Of a stretch of DNA of 64,000 nucleotides, positions 19,062 through 27,974 are shown in pieces. The DNA lies in contig NZ_OY781365.1 of assembly GCF_963676815.1 (NCBI RefSeq), forward strand, positions 6,048,501 to 6,112,500, given 5' to 3'. The notes under the pieces are model-generated. The model made no database searches. It worked only from the letters and a program-made list of their open reading frames with translations, and was not told where the DNA came from. Position numbers and translations under genes: made by a program. Source of the DNA: an uncultured Draconibacterium sp. (GTDB lineage Bacteria > Bacteroidota > Bacteroidia > Bacteroidales > Prolixibacteraceae). Each line of letters opens with the position of its first letter. Position 1 is the stretch's first letter.

Positions 19062-19200
19062 GGTGAACAATTAGGTGAACAAAATTTGAATCACAATTTG
19101 TTCACCAATTAGACCTCAAAATACTATATAACAACCGTTTACAACGGTTGAAATTTTGCATTTTAAATATTATTTTATTAATTTTAGTGAACAAATTTCA
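19062..19200. repeat. Repeated GGTGAACAA boxes upstream of integrase (possible att/arm sites)
   Basis: Copies of GGTGAACAA lie at 19062-19070 and from 19074 in the same orientation. A reverse copy TTGTTCACC ends at 19106, and a variant AGTGAACAAA lies near 19186. The second and reverse copies form an inverted repeat. Clustered short boxes in both orientations directly before a tyrosine recombinase gene resemble arm-type binding sites or an attachment region. This is inference from pattern and position. Confidence 0.45.
19132..19150. repeat. Inverted repeat CAACCGT-N5-ACGGTTG
   Basis: Perfect 7-base arms (19132-19138 and 19144-19150) around TTACA. Two inverted 7-base sites separated by 5 bases are the layout expected of a tyrosine recombinase core site, making this a candidate att crossover point. 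A repressor operator is the alternative. Confidence 0.4.
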
Positions 19201-20430
19201 ATGTTATTGACGATGGAAAATTTCAACACCTACAATCTAGCATTCGTCCTCCGAAAATCAAGAAAGAACAATGAAGGCAAATCCCCTGTATACATGAGGA
19301 TTACAGTTAATGGACAGCGAGCAGAAGTTTCTATTAAAAGAAATATACATACAGACAATTGGGAAAATAAAGCTTGCAAAGCTAAGGGTTATAAAAGCGA
19401 GGTTAAACAACTCAATCAATATTTGGAAACGCTAAAAGCTTTAATGAATGATTACCACACGGAAATGGTAAAAATGGGTGAAGAAATCACAGCACAGAGC
19501 CTTAAAAATAAATTTCTCGGCATTTCAGAAGACAGAAGAATGCTGATTGAAGTTTTTGAATATCACAATCACCAATTAAAAGAATTGGAAGGGACAAATT
19601 ATGCATCAGCAACGATTAAACGATATACAACTACTTTGGATCACATAAAAGCCTTCCTGGTGTTTAAGTATCAACTTAACGATATTCCTCTAAACCGTTT
19701 AAAATATTCTTTTATCACTGACCTAGAACATTATTTCAAAGTAACCAGAAAGTGCAACCATAACACAACAATTAAATACATTAAGAACTTTAGAAAAGTA
19801 ATTAACCTGGCCATTAAAAATGAATGGCTGTCAAAAGATCCTTTTGCAAAATTTCAAGCTAAGATAGTAGAAGTAAAACGAGAGTATTTACTAAAGGATG
19901 AATTAAAAAATATCGAAGATTTAAACCTTGCATTTCCGCGTCTGGATATTGTACGTGATATTTTTGTTTTTTCATGTTACTCGGGACTAGCCTATGTAGA
20001 TGTTGCAAATCTTACTAAAAACAATATTCGATTGGGTATTGACGGTGACTTATGGATTATCACTGAACGCACCAAGACAAAGAGTCAATCAAATATACCA
20101 CTCCTGCCCAAAGCTCATGAGCTAATAAAAAAATACAGCAGGTACCCGAACAAGAAAACAGAAGATCACATCTTCCCTATTTTCACAAATCAAAGAATGA
20201 ATGCTTATTTAAAAGAAATTGCCGATTTAGCATCTGTGGACAAAAATCTGACTTTCCATATTGCAAGACATACATTCGCAACAACAGTAACACTGGCTAA
20301 TGGTGTACCAATTGAATCAATAAGTTCAATGTTAGGCCATAAGAGTATCCGAACAACTCAGATTTATTCAAAGGTCATTAATGCAAAAATTAGTGAGGAT
20401 ATGGATAAGCTTAAAAGAAAATTAAGTTGA
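19201..20430 (+). CDS. int: Tyrosine recombinase/integrase (Bacteroidota mobile-element type)
   Basis: This site-specific recombinase of 409 residues has an Arm-DNA-binding N-terminus (LRKSRKNNEGKSPVYMRITV), a SAM-like core-binding domain (about 110-225) and a catalytic domain. Visible catalytic residues are H353-x-x-R356 (HIARHTF), H380 (LGHKS) and the nucleophile Y389 (IYSK). The first arginine box reads SGLAYVDV, without Arg, as in IntDOT-type enzymes of this phylum. The first ATG is at 19201; an ATG at 19213 is an alternative, and a TTG at 19156 is unlikely. It probably moves the element that contains mobC and the defence genes. Confidence 0.9.
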   Translation: MLLTMENFNTYNLAFVLRKSRKNNEGKSPVYMRITVNGQRAEVSIKRNIHTDNWENKACKAKGYKSEVKQLNQYLETLKALMNDYHTEMVKMGEEITAQSLKNKFLGISEDRRMLIEVFEYHNHQLKELEGTNYASATIKRYTTTLDHIKAFLVFKYQLNDIPLNRLKYSFITDLEHYFKVTRKCNHNTTIKYIKNFRKVINLAIKNEWLSKDPFAKFQAKIVEVKREYLLKDELKNIEDLNLAFPRLDIVRDIFVFSCYSGLAYVDVANLTKNNIRLGIDGDLWIITERTKTKSQSNIPLLPKAHELIKKYSRYPNKKTEDHIFPIFTNQRMNAYLKEIADLASVDKNLTFHIARHTFATTVTLANGVPIESISSMLGHKSIRTTQIYSKVINAKISEDMDKLKRKLS

Positions 20431-20960
20431 ACTAACAGTGTCATTAGCATTATAATAATCATCAATTCATTGAGAGAGAACCTGATTTGCTTTTCAACTT
20501 CCTCAAAAATAACCATATATGATTATCAGTAGCTTAAGAACCAATGGTACAAACATGGCACAAAATAATCATCTATTTTTCTACGCCACATCGGTATCAT
20601 CTCCGTTCTCAAAACAACAAAAATACTTAAGAAAAACCGGAATAGCATCATTTTAGTTTTAAATGATCTTGTTTCGTTGATGAATATTTTGAAATAAAAT
20701 TCCGGAGCCTGATGCAAAAGTCAACCTTTTCTTCATTAGATACCAAATTAGTAAACAAAAGAGGTGACAATGAATTTGACAGTACCAGCAGAATTAATTA
20801 AAAACAAATGTAAATTAACCATTTTAAGCAAGGCTATTATGAAATAAGAAACCTTATTAATTATGAACTTCAGATTTAAGGGCTTTTATTTAAAAAGTTG
20901 TAACGTAATTTTAAGTATTCAAAAACAGTGCTCTCATATTAAAACATGAACCTCCGTTCT
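20431..20960. other. Gene-poor gap after the integrase
   Basis: These 530 AT-rich bases contain no convincing gene. A 25-codon ORF at 20770-20847 has a good GAGGTGA ribosome-binding match but no recognisable product. The element's right end may lie in or just before this gap; without the left end it cannot be located. Confidence 0.5.
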
Positions 20961-21854
20961 TTAATTCAAATTGCGGTAAGCATTCGGCGTTTGTCCCGTA
21001 GCTTTTTTAAACATCCTGTTAAAATGCTGAGGCGATTTATATCCCAGTTCATAAGCAATTTCTGAAATACTTTTTCCTGTATCGAAGATGCGTTCTTTTG
21101 CTACACTGATTAATTTTAATTGTATGTGTTCCTGGGCTGATTTACCGGTTTCCTTTTTTAAGGTATCGCCTAAATAGTTCGCTGATAGATGGAGCAAGTT
21201 GGCAAAATAGGCAACCGTAGGCAAACCAGATTCTTTGGTTTTATATGAGTGAAGATAATCGTTAAGCAAGGTATCGAAACGGGTTAATATACTCTGATTT
21301 ACATTTTTACGGGTAATAAACTGCCTGTCGTAAAATCGGATGCAGTAATTCAGGAATAGTTCAATATTTGAAATCACCAGGTTTGCTGTGTGTTTATCCA
21401 TATTTTGATGTAACTCATAATCAATTTTGTTGAAGCAATCTAAAATGATCTCCCTTTCCTTAATTGAAAGATGTAAGGCTTCGTTCACATCGTATGAAAA
21501 AAATGCGTAATCGTGGATTTTCTTGCCCAACGAAGTACCTAAAATAAAATCAGGATGGAATACTAATGCCTTTCCTTGTGGCTGATATTGATAATCCTTA
21601 TTTTCTCCGATAACCTGGTTTGGAGCCAGGAATATAAGTGTGCCCTCGTCATAATCGTAATAATTACATCCATAACGAAGATCACCACAGTTTATCTCTT
21701 TAAAAAAGATGGTATAAAAGCCATAGCTGAGCCGCCTGGCTTTCCGTGGATCTGCTTTTGATAAATCTACAATGCCTACCAAAGGATGCATGGTTTCATT
21801 GTTATTAAACAGATTATATTCTTTGATCGTGTCAAATTTTAGGATCTCTTCCAT
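20961..21854 (-). CDS. AraC-family transcriptional regulator
   Basis: This 297-residue one-component regulator has a cupin-like sensory N-terminus (about 1-180) and a C-terminal AraC DNA-binding domain with two helix-turn-helix units. The second reads ISEIAYELGYKSPQHFNRMFKKATGQTPNAYR. It is divergent from the cupin-to-carboxylesterase gene run starting at 22042 and is its most likely regulator; the inducer is unknown. Regulators of this size paired with aldo/keto reductases and hydrolases are common in Bacteroidota. Confidence 0.9.
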   Translation of the reverse strand: MEEILKFDTIKEYNLFNNNETMHPLVGIVDLSKADPRKARRLSYGFYTIFFKEINCGDLRYGCNYYDYDEGTLIFLAPNQVIGENKDYQYQPQGKALVFHPDFILGTSLGKKIHDYAFFSYDVNEALHLSIKEREIILDCFNKIDYELHQNMDKHTANLVISNIELFLNYCIRFYDRQFITRKNVNQSILTRFDTLLNDYLHSYKTKESGLPTVAYFANLLHLSANYLGDTLKKETGKSAQEHIQLKLISVAKERIFDTGKSISEIAYELGYKSPQHFNRMFKKATGQTPNAYRNLN

Positions 21855-21879
21855 CGCAATAAATTCAAATTTCGCTACA

Positions 21880-21887
21880 CAAATTTA
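21880..21887 (-). promoter_or_regulatory. Candidate -7 element of the AraC gene
   Basis: TAAATTTG on the minus strand matches the Bacteroidota -7 consensus TAnnTTTG, 25 bases upstream of the start codon. No convincing -33 TTTG is present at the right spacing. Confidence 0.35.
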
Positions 21888-22041
21888 CTCTTAATTTATT
21901 CATAATTAAACCCGAACAAGGCAAATCCGTAATCTTGGTTATAACTGCCGTAATATGTATACAAACATTGAACATTACATCAGCGATATTTGTAAAGTGA
22001 TTAGTTTACAGATTATTATAATCAATTAAAAGAGCAATAAA

Positions 22042-22536
22042 ATGAAAAAGATTTTGACAGTTTGCATCGTAGTTTGTGTTTTTGCATTTAGCTCCTGCCA
22101 AAATACAGATAATTCCAGTCAGGGTAAAATTTCCGAAACTCAGACCGAACCAATTTTTCCAAAAGGAGAGAAAATAACGAACAATAATTTTGTAGGAACA
22201 GCCTGGCTGGAAGGATTGTTGGCTGCCGATAGTTTAAACCACATAGCAGTAGGCAACGTAGTTTTTGAACCCGGAGCAAGGTCAAACTGGCACACGCATC
22301 CTGATGGCCAGATTCTGATTTGCCTTGATGGCGTAGGTTATTATCAGGAAAAAGGTAGTCCGATCAGGGTGGTAAATAAAGGTGAAGTGGTTAATATCAG
22401 ACCTAATATCCTGCATTGGCATGGTGCAAGTGTCGACACTGAGTTTGTTCAGTTGGCTATTACCAGCCGCTTGAAAGGTGCGACGGAATGGTCCGGCCCG
22501 GTTAGCGATGAAGATTACCTGTCGCTGAAACAGTGA
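22042..22536 (+). CDS. Cupin-domain lipoprotein
   Basis: This 164-residue protein has a lipoprotein signal (MKKILTVCIVVCVFAFSSC, cysteine at 19) and a single cupin barrel. The metal-binding motif is visible: WHTHPDGQILICLDGVGYY with two His and a Gln, and later HWHGA. The fold resembles small mandelonitrile-lyase-like or carboxymuconolactone-decarboxylase-associated cupins, but the substrate is unknown. It is the first gene of the plus-strand run divergent from the AraC regulator. Confidence 0.85.
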   Translation: MKKILTVCIVVCVFAFSSCQNTDNSSQGKISETQTEPIFPKGEKITNNNFVGTAWLEGLLAADSLNHIAVGNVVFEPGARSNWHTHPDGQILICLDGVGYYQEKGSPIRVVNKGEVVNIRPNILHWHGASVDTEFVQLAITSRLKGATEWSGPVSDEDYLSLKQ

Positions 22537-22585
22537 CTATAAAGTAAGAATAAAACCAATATCAATATTACTTATAATCTTTACT

Positions 22586-24817
22586 ATGAATCGAAGGACG
22601 ATTGTGATCATAAAACAAATCATAAAAACCAGTATTTCTTTACTGGCACTACTTTTTCTTACATTTTCTCTATTTGCTCAGGATTACGGAAGAGCGATAC
22701 GCGTAAATTACATCACCGAACCGATAAAATTGGATGGAATTTTAGATGAAGCAGCATGGCAACAAGCTGATAAAGAAGGAGATTTCTGGCAATTTTTCCC
22801 AACCGATACAGCACGAGCAAAGTATCCTACTGAATTTATGTTAGTGTACAATGATCATTTTCTATACATAGGAGTACGGGGCGAAGCATCTTCAGAGAAA
22901 TATGTAGTTTCTTCCTTGCGTCGCGATTTCAGAGGAACAACCAGTGATAATGTAAGCCTGATGTTTGATACATTTAAGGATGGAAATACCGCCTTTCTTT
23001 TCGGTATGACTCCTTATGGAGTTCAACGTGAAGCCTTTATTTCTCAGGGTGGAGCTGCAGCCGGATTTAATGCCAACTGGGACCAGAAATGGCAACTGGA
23101 AAGCAAAATAAATGATGGCTATTTTATTCTTGAAGCAGCCATACCGTTTTCCTCAATCAAGTTCAGAGAAGGGGATACAGAATGGAGGATGCAGTGTTAT
23201 CGCTGGGATATTGGAGCCAACGAACAAAGTGCGTGGGCACATGTGCCGCAAAACCAGTTGCTTTCAAGCCTGGCCTTCATGAATACGATGGAATTTGAAA
23301 AGCCACTGGGAAAATCGCGTACTCCTTTTTCTGTTATTCCGTATATAAATACACTGGCATCGAAAGATTTTGAGTTAGGAACTACCGATAGTAAACTGAA
23401 GTTTGGAGGCGATGCAAAAATTCCTATCGGAAACAGTATGAACCTGGATATTACAATCAATCCGGATTTTTCGAACACTGAAGTGGATGCCATTTTTACC
23501 AACCTTACCCGTTTTGAAGTTTTCTTACCGGAAAAGAGACAGTTTTTTATAGATAACAGCGATCTGTTCGGAAGCTTCGGTAGCAGTAGTGATGCCAATC
23601 CGTTCTTTTCGCGAAGAATTGGGTTGGCGCGTAACAGTGCCGGTAACACCATCGAAAACAGGATTGTAGGTGGCGTGCGTTTAAGCGGAAAGCTAAATGA
23701 AGACTGGCGTTTAGGATTTCTAAATGTACAAACCGACGAAGACGTTGATAATGGTATTGCATCAAATAACAATATGATGCTGGCAGTTCAGCGGAAAATG
23801 TTTGCACGCTCCAATATCGGATTCTTTGCAATTAACCGACAGGCCTTTAAAGATTACGATTTTCTGGATAGTAGTAAAGTATATAACCGTGTTGTTGGAT
23901 TGGATTATAACCTTGCCTCCGCCAACGATAAATGGACTGGTAAATTCTTCCTTCATAAATCATTTCAACCTAATGATTCAAAGGGCAATCTGGCATCGCA
24001 GGCTTATCTCGTTTTTAACACACGTAAATGGCGGTTGTCCAGTGATTTTGTATATGTGAATGAGGATTTTACATCTGACCTTGGATTTATACCGAGAAGA
24101 GATATTTTTAAGATTGGGAATTCTGTAACCCGCACTTTCTACCCCTCAAACGGGATTATCAATTCAAATGCTTTTCGTTTGCTTTCGTTACGGTGGTTAC
24201 GGCCAAGTCTGGATTTAAAACAAACTGACTACGAAAATACCTTTAGCTGGACTGCCTTATTTAAAAACTCGGCAGAAATGGAATTAAGCCTTGTAAATAA
24301 TTACATTTATCTGTTTAACGATTTCGATCCAACCCGAACGCCGGGAGCAGTACCTCTTCCGGGGAACCGGAGCTATACTTTTAATCAATTCCAGGGTACT
24401 TATCAATCGAATTTGGCTAATTTGTTTACCTACAATTTTGAAACTACTCTTGGCGAGTTTTACAACGGTAGTATTTATTCTGTTGGTGGCGAAGTAGCCT
24501 ATCGTGTGCAACCATGGGCAACATTTAGCGTGGCCTTTAACTACGATGGCATTCGCTTGCCCGATTCACATGCAGATGCTGATATTTGGCTGCTTTCACC
24601 AAAAGCGGATATAACTTTTAGTAAATCTTTATTCTGGTCGACGCTGGTTCAATACAGCAACCAAAGAAGCAATCTAGGTATTAATTCACGTCTTCAGTGG
24701 CGTTTTGCTCCTTTGTCGGATTTGCACCTTGTATATAACGACAATTACATTACAGATAATTTCAGACCTCGATTCCGGTCAATTAATTTGAAATTGACAT
24801 ACTGGTTGAATATATAA
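22586..24817 (+). CDS. DUF5916 protein with CBM9-like N-terminus
   Basis: This 743-residue exported protein has a signal peptide ending near FAQ (residue 32). Residues 45-220 form a family 9 carbohydrate-binding-like domain (IKLDGILDEAAWQQA, then FLYIGVRGEA), and the rest is DUF5916, predicted to form an outer-membrane beta-barrel. The C-terminus LKLTYWLNI has an aromatic-alternating beta-strand end. The family is widespread in Bacteroidota, with no settled function. It lies 49 bases after the cupin gene. Confidence 0.88.
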   Translation: MNRRTIVIIKQIIKTSISLLALLFLTFSLFAQDYGRAIRVNYITEPIKLDGILDEAAWQQADKEGDFWQFFPTDTARAKYPTEFMLVYNDHFLYIGVRGEASSEKYVVSSLRRDFRGTTSDNVSLMFDTFKDGNTAFLFGMTPYGVQREAFISQGGAAAGFNANWDQKWQLESKINDGYFILEAAIPFSSIKFREGDTEWRMQCYRWDIGANEQSAWAHVPQNQLLSSLAFMNTMEFEKPLGKSRTPFSVIPYINTLASKDFELGTTDSKLKFGGDAKIPIGNSMNLDITINPDFSNTEVDAIFTNLTRFEVFLPEKRQFFIDNSDLFGSFGSSSDANPFFSRRIGLARNSAGNTIENRIVGGVRLSGKLNEDWRLGFLNVQTDEDVDNGIASNNNMMLAVQRKMFARSNIGFFAINRQAFKDYDFLDSSKVYNRVVGLDYNLASANDKWTGKFFLHKSFQPNDSKGNLASQAYLVFNTRKWRLSSDFVYVNEDFTSDLGFIPRRDIFKIGNSVTRTFYPSNGIINSNAFRLLSLRWLRPSLDLKQTDYENTFSWTALFKNSAEMELSLVNNYIYLFNDFDPTRTPGAVPLPGNRSYTFNQFQGTYQSNLANLFTYNFETTLGEFYNGSIYSVGGEVAYRVQPWATFSVAFNYDGIRLPDSHADADIWLLSPKADITFSKSLFWSTLVQYSNQRSNLGINSRLQWRFAPLSDLHLVYNDNYITDNFRPRFRSINLKLTYWLNI

Positions 24818-24896
24818 AACTCATCAAAATTCCAACATCCGTAATTATTGCACTCAATTCCGTAATTTGTATAAAAACCGTTTAATAACAGTACCT

Positions 24897-24904
24897 TACC
24901 TTTG
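24897..24904 (+). promoter_or_regulatory. Candidate -7 promoter element
   Basis: TACCTTTG exactly matches TAnnTTTG and ends 27 bases before the start codon at 24932. No well-spaced -33 box was found. It suggests the hydrolase/AKR part of the run can start its own transcript. Confidence 0.45.
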
Positions 24905-24931
24905 ATTTATAAAAATTATAACGCATAGAAA

Positions 24932-26074
24932 ATGGAAATTCAACATCGTAAACCTGTACGTTTTATTAACACCTCACAATCTATTGGAAAACACGTAAAT
25001 CTGTTGCAAATACTTTTAGTGTTTTTGATTGTGAGCCTGGCATCTTGCGTGGCAACAAATAATGAAAATCAAACAGATGAAAATCTAATACTTATTAAAG
25101 ACCAGGGAAGTTTTGCTGTTGGAGGTACCGTAAAAGAAAATCCGGGAACATTCAATACAATAACACGCGGCCCTGAAGGACAGACTTTTCATGGCGATCA
25201 CGCTTATGTCTTTTATCAGGTTCCTGCTGATGCACATCAATACCCTTTGGTAATGTGGCATGGCATTGGGCAGTTCTCAAAAACTTTTGAAACAACACCG
25301 GATGGTAGAGACGGATTTCAGAACCTGTTTCTGCGGAAAAAGTATAGCGTGTATTTGTTGGATCAGCCACGCAGGGGAAACGCAGCCCGAAGTATGGCTG
25401 AAGGTACAATCATACCAACTCCGGATGAGCAATTTTGGTTTAATACTTTCCGAGTAGGTGAATGGCCCAACTTTTTCCCTGGAGTTCAATTCGCTCAGGA
25501 TGAAGAAACACTCAATCAGTATTTCCGGCAAATGGTACCCAATGTTGGCCCAATCGATATTGGAGTAAATGTTGATGCTGTTTCAGCATTGTTCGATAAA
25601 ATAGGGGATGGTATTCTTGTGTCACATTCACATTCAGGAGGAATGGGATGGTTAACGGCTATTAAAAATCAGAATATAAAAGCAGTTGTCTCTTATGAAC
25701 CCGGCAGTGGTTTTGTATTTCCTGAAGGAGAAGTGCCTGATCCAATTGATAACTCTGCAGGACCGCTGGTACCATCAACTGTTTCAATGGAAGATTTTAT
25801 GAAACTCACCAAAATTCCGATCATTATTTATTATGGTGATTTTATTCCTGAAACACCTGATCCCAATCCGGGAACCGATGGGTGGCGTGCAAGGCTTGAA
25901 ATGGCAAGAATATGGAGAGATGTTGTAAATAAGCACGGAGGTGATGTAACAGTTATTCATTTGCCGGAAATAGGAATTAAAGGCAACACTCACTTTCCCT
26001 TTTCAGATTTAAATAATGTAGAAATAGCTGACCTGATGGAAGATTGGTTGATCGAAAAGGGACTTGATAAATAA
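24932..26074 (+). CDS. Alpha/beta-hydrolase lipoprotein (esterase-like)
   Basis: This 380-residue protein has a long signal region with lipobox LASC (near residue 40). The hydrolase core shows an oxyanion-region VMWHGIGQ, the nucleophile elbow SHSHSGGMG and a late histidine in KGNTHFPFSD. It would act in the periplasm or at the outer membrane on an ester or lactone; the substrate is unknown. It starts the tightly spaced set hydrolase, two aldo/keto reductases, hydrolase and NTF2-like protein (gaps of 16-27 bases). Confidence 0.82.
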   Translation: MEIQHRKPVRFINTSQSIGKHVNLLQILLVFLIVSLASCVATNNENQTDENLILIKDQGSFAVGGTVKENPGTFNTITRGPEGQTFHGDHAYVFYQVPADAHQYPLVMWHGIGQFSKTFETTPDGRDGFQNLFLRKKYSVYLLDQPRRGNAARSMAEGTIIPTPDEQFWFNTFRVGEWPNFFPGVQFAQDEETLNQYFRQMVPNVGPIDIGVNVDAVSALFDKIGDGILVSHSHSGGMGWLTAIKNQNIKAVVSYEPGSGFVFPEGEVPDPIDNSAGPLVPSTVSMEDFMKLTKIPIIIYYGDFIPETPDPNPGTDGWRARLEMARIWRDVVNKHGGDVTVIHLPEIGIKGNTHFPFSDLNNVEIADLMEDWLIEKGLDK

Positions 26075-26091
26075 TACAGTTTAAAAAGAAG

Positions 26092-26943
26092 ATGAAAACA
26101 GTAAAATTAAATAATGGTGTAGAAATGCCAATCCTTGGTTTTGGCGTATTTCAAATTGCCAATCAGGAAGAATGTGAAAAAAGTGTTCTTAATGCAATTG
26201 AAACAGGTTATCGCTTAATCGATACAGCTTCGTCTTACATGAATGAAATTGCTGTAGGAAATGCGATAAAAGAAAGTGGAGTTTCAAGGGAAGCTATGTT
26301 TGTTACATCAAAATTATGGGTTCAGCATACCGGCTACGAAAACACAAAAATATCTTTCGAAAGTTCATTGAAAAAACTTCAGCTCGATTACCTCGATTTA
26401 TATCTCATTCATCAACCTTATGGAGATGTGCACGGATCGTGGAGAGCTATGGAAGAATTGTATAAAGAAGGAAGAGTAAGAGCCCTTGGTATCAGCAATT
26501 TTCAACCAGACAGAGTTATGGACATGATTACATTCAATGAAATTACTCCGATGGTGAATCAGATTGAAACACATCCTTTCAATCAGCAAGTTGAAACACA
26601 GAAGTTCCTCACTGAAAACGGTGTTCAAATGGAATCGTGGGGACCTTTTGCTGAAGGAAAGAATAATCTTTTCGGCAATGAATTATTAGCTAAAATTGGG
26701 GCAATGTATAATAAATCTGTAGCCCAGGTTGTGCTTCGTTGGTTGATTCAAAGAGGTGTAGTTGCAATTCCAAAATCAGTACGTAAAGAAAGAATGGAAG
26801 AGAACTTCAACATTTTTGATTTTGAATTAAGTGCTGAAGACTTTGAACGGATCGCAACGCTGGATATGAAAACCAGCAGCTTTTTTGATCATCGTGATCC
26901 GGCTATGGTAAAATGGATGGGAGAACGAAAACTTGATATTTAA
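26092..26943 (+). CDS. Aldo/keto reductase (AKR5-like)
   Basis: This 283-residue cytosolic NADPH-dependent carbonyl reductase has a complete catalytic tetrad, D44, Y49, K74 and H107 (LIDTASSY, TSK, YLIHQP). The C-terminal cofactor region contains IPKSVRKERMEEN. Length and motifs match the 2,5-diketogluconate reductase group, though substrates cannot be told from sequence. It sits 17 bases after the hydrolase lipoprotein gene and 19 before a second AKR. Confidence 0.92.
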   Translation: MKTVKLNNGVEMPILGFGVFQIANQEECEKSVLNAIETGYRLIDTASSYMNEIAVGNAIKESGVSREAMFVTSKLWVQHTGYENTKISFESSLKKLQLDYLDLYLIHQPYGDVHGSWRAMEELYKEGRVRALGISNFQPDRVMDMITFNEITPMVNQIETHPFNQQVETQKFLTENGVQMESWGPFAEGKNNLFGNELLAKIGAMYNKSVAQVVLRWLIQRGVVAIPKSVRKERMEENFNIFDFELSAEDFERIATLDMKTSSFFDHRDPAMVKWMGERKLDI

Positions 26944-26962
26944 TTTGTGAATAGAAAGAATT

Positions 26963-27958
26963 ATGCAAAAAAGAAAATTAGGAAACAGTGGACTTGAAGT
27001 TTCTTCCATTGGATTGGGCTGTATGGGAATGAGTTGGTCTTATGGGCCGGCCAAGAATAAAAAAGAAATGATTTCACTTATACAAAGAGCTTTTGAAAAA
27101 GGGGTAACTTTTTTTGACACAGCCGAAGTTTATGGTCCATTTCTAAATGAAGAACTTATAGGTGAAGCACTAACTCCTTTTCGGGAACAAGTACAAATTG
27201 CAACTAAGTTTGGCTTTGCAGCAGGATCTGAAGACAATAACCGCTGGTCAGTATTAAATAGTCAGCCCAAGCATATTAAAAAGGTTGTTGAAGGTTCACT
27301 TAAAAGACTCAAAGTTGAAGTAATTGATCTTTATTACCAGCATCGTTTAGATCCGAATGTTCCGATCGAAGATGTTGCAGGAACCGTTCAGGATTTAATT
27401 AAAGAAGGAAAAGTAAAATACTTTGGTCTTTCGGAAGTAGGCGCTCAGACAATTCGTAGGGCAAACGCCGTTCAGCAAGTCACTGCCGTGCAAAGTGAGT
27501 ATTCGCTTTGGTGGCGAGAGCCGGAACAGACAATATTACCAACACTAGAAGAGTTGGTAATTGGATTTGTACCGTTTAGTCCACTCGGAAAAGGCTTTCT
27601 TACTGGGAAAATTGACGAAAAAACCAATTTTGATAAATCAGATTTTCGAAATACTGTTCCCCGTTTTTCTGAAGAGAATAGAAAAGCAAATCAGGCACTG
27701 GTAGATCTGCTTGGTGAAATTGCCAAAGAAAAGAATGCAACTTCGGCACAAATCGCATTGGCATGGTTACTAGCTCAAAAAACCTGGATTGTTCCCATAC
27801 CAGGTACGACAAAATTGCACAGACTTGAAGAAAATCTTGGAGCAGCAGAAGTTACTTTAACGAATGATGATTTGAACCAAATCAACATTGCGCTTTCAAA
27901 AATTGATGTACATGGTGCGCGTTATTCGGAACAGAATCAAAAGATGGTTAATCGTTAG
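26963..27958 (+). CDS. Aldo/keto reductase (AKR13-like)
   Basis: This 331-residue reductase has tetrad residues D52, Y57, K82 and H127 (FFDTAEVYG, ATKFGF, YYQHRLD). The C-terminus has the cofactor motif VPIPGTTKLHRLEENLGA, typical of the YghZ/AKR13 branch and distinct from its AKR5-like neighbour. Two different AKR classes in one run point to processing or detoxification of aldehydes or keto-sugars. Confidence 0.92.
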   Translation: MQKRKLGNSGLEVSSIGLGCMGMSWSYGPAKNKKEMISLIQRAFEKGVTFFDTAEVYGPFLNEELIGEALTPFREQVQIATKFGFAAGSEDNNRWSVLNSQPKHIKKVVEGSLKRLKVEVIDLYYQHRLDPNVPIEDVAGTVQDLIKEGKVKYFGLSEVGAQTIRRANAVQQVTAVQSEYSLWWREPEQTILPTLEELVIGFVPFSPLGKGFLTGKIDEKTNFDKSDFRNTVPRFSEENRKANQALVDLLGEIAKEKNATSAQIALAWLLAQKTWIVPIPGTTKLHRLEENLGAAEVTLTNDDLNQINIALSKIDVHGARYSEQNQKMVNR

Positions 27959-27974
27959 CTAAGGAAGAGTAAAC

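Noticed and set aside
20526..20717. 63-residue minus-strand ORF between the integrase and AraC genes
   Set aside because: AT-rich, no recognisable domain, no clear start signals; treated as chance.
20770..20847. 25-codon ORF with a GAGGTGA ribosome-binding match
   Set aside because: Product too short and featureless; such matches occur by chance in AT-rich gaps.
23197..23772. 191-residue minus-strand ORF inside the DUF5916 gene
   Set aside because: Shadow frame of a well-supported gene with no motif of its own.
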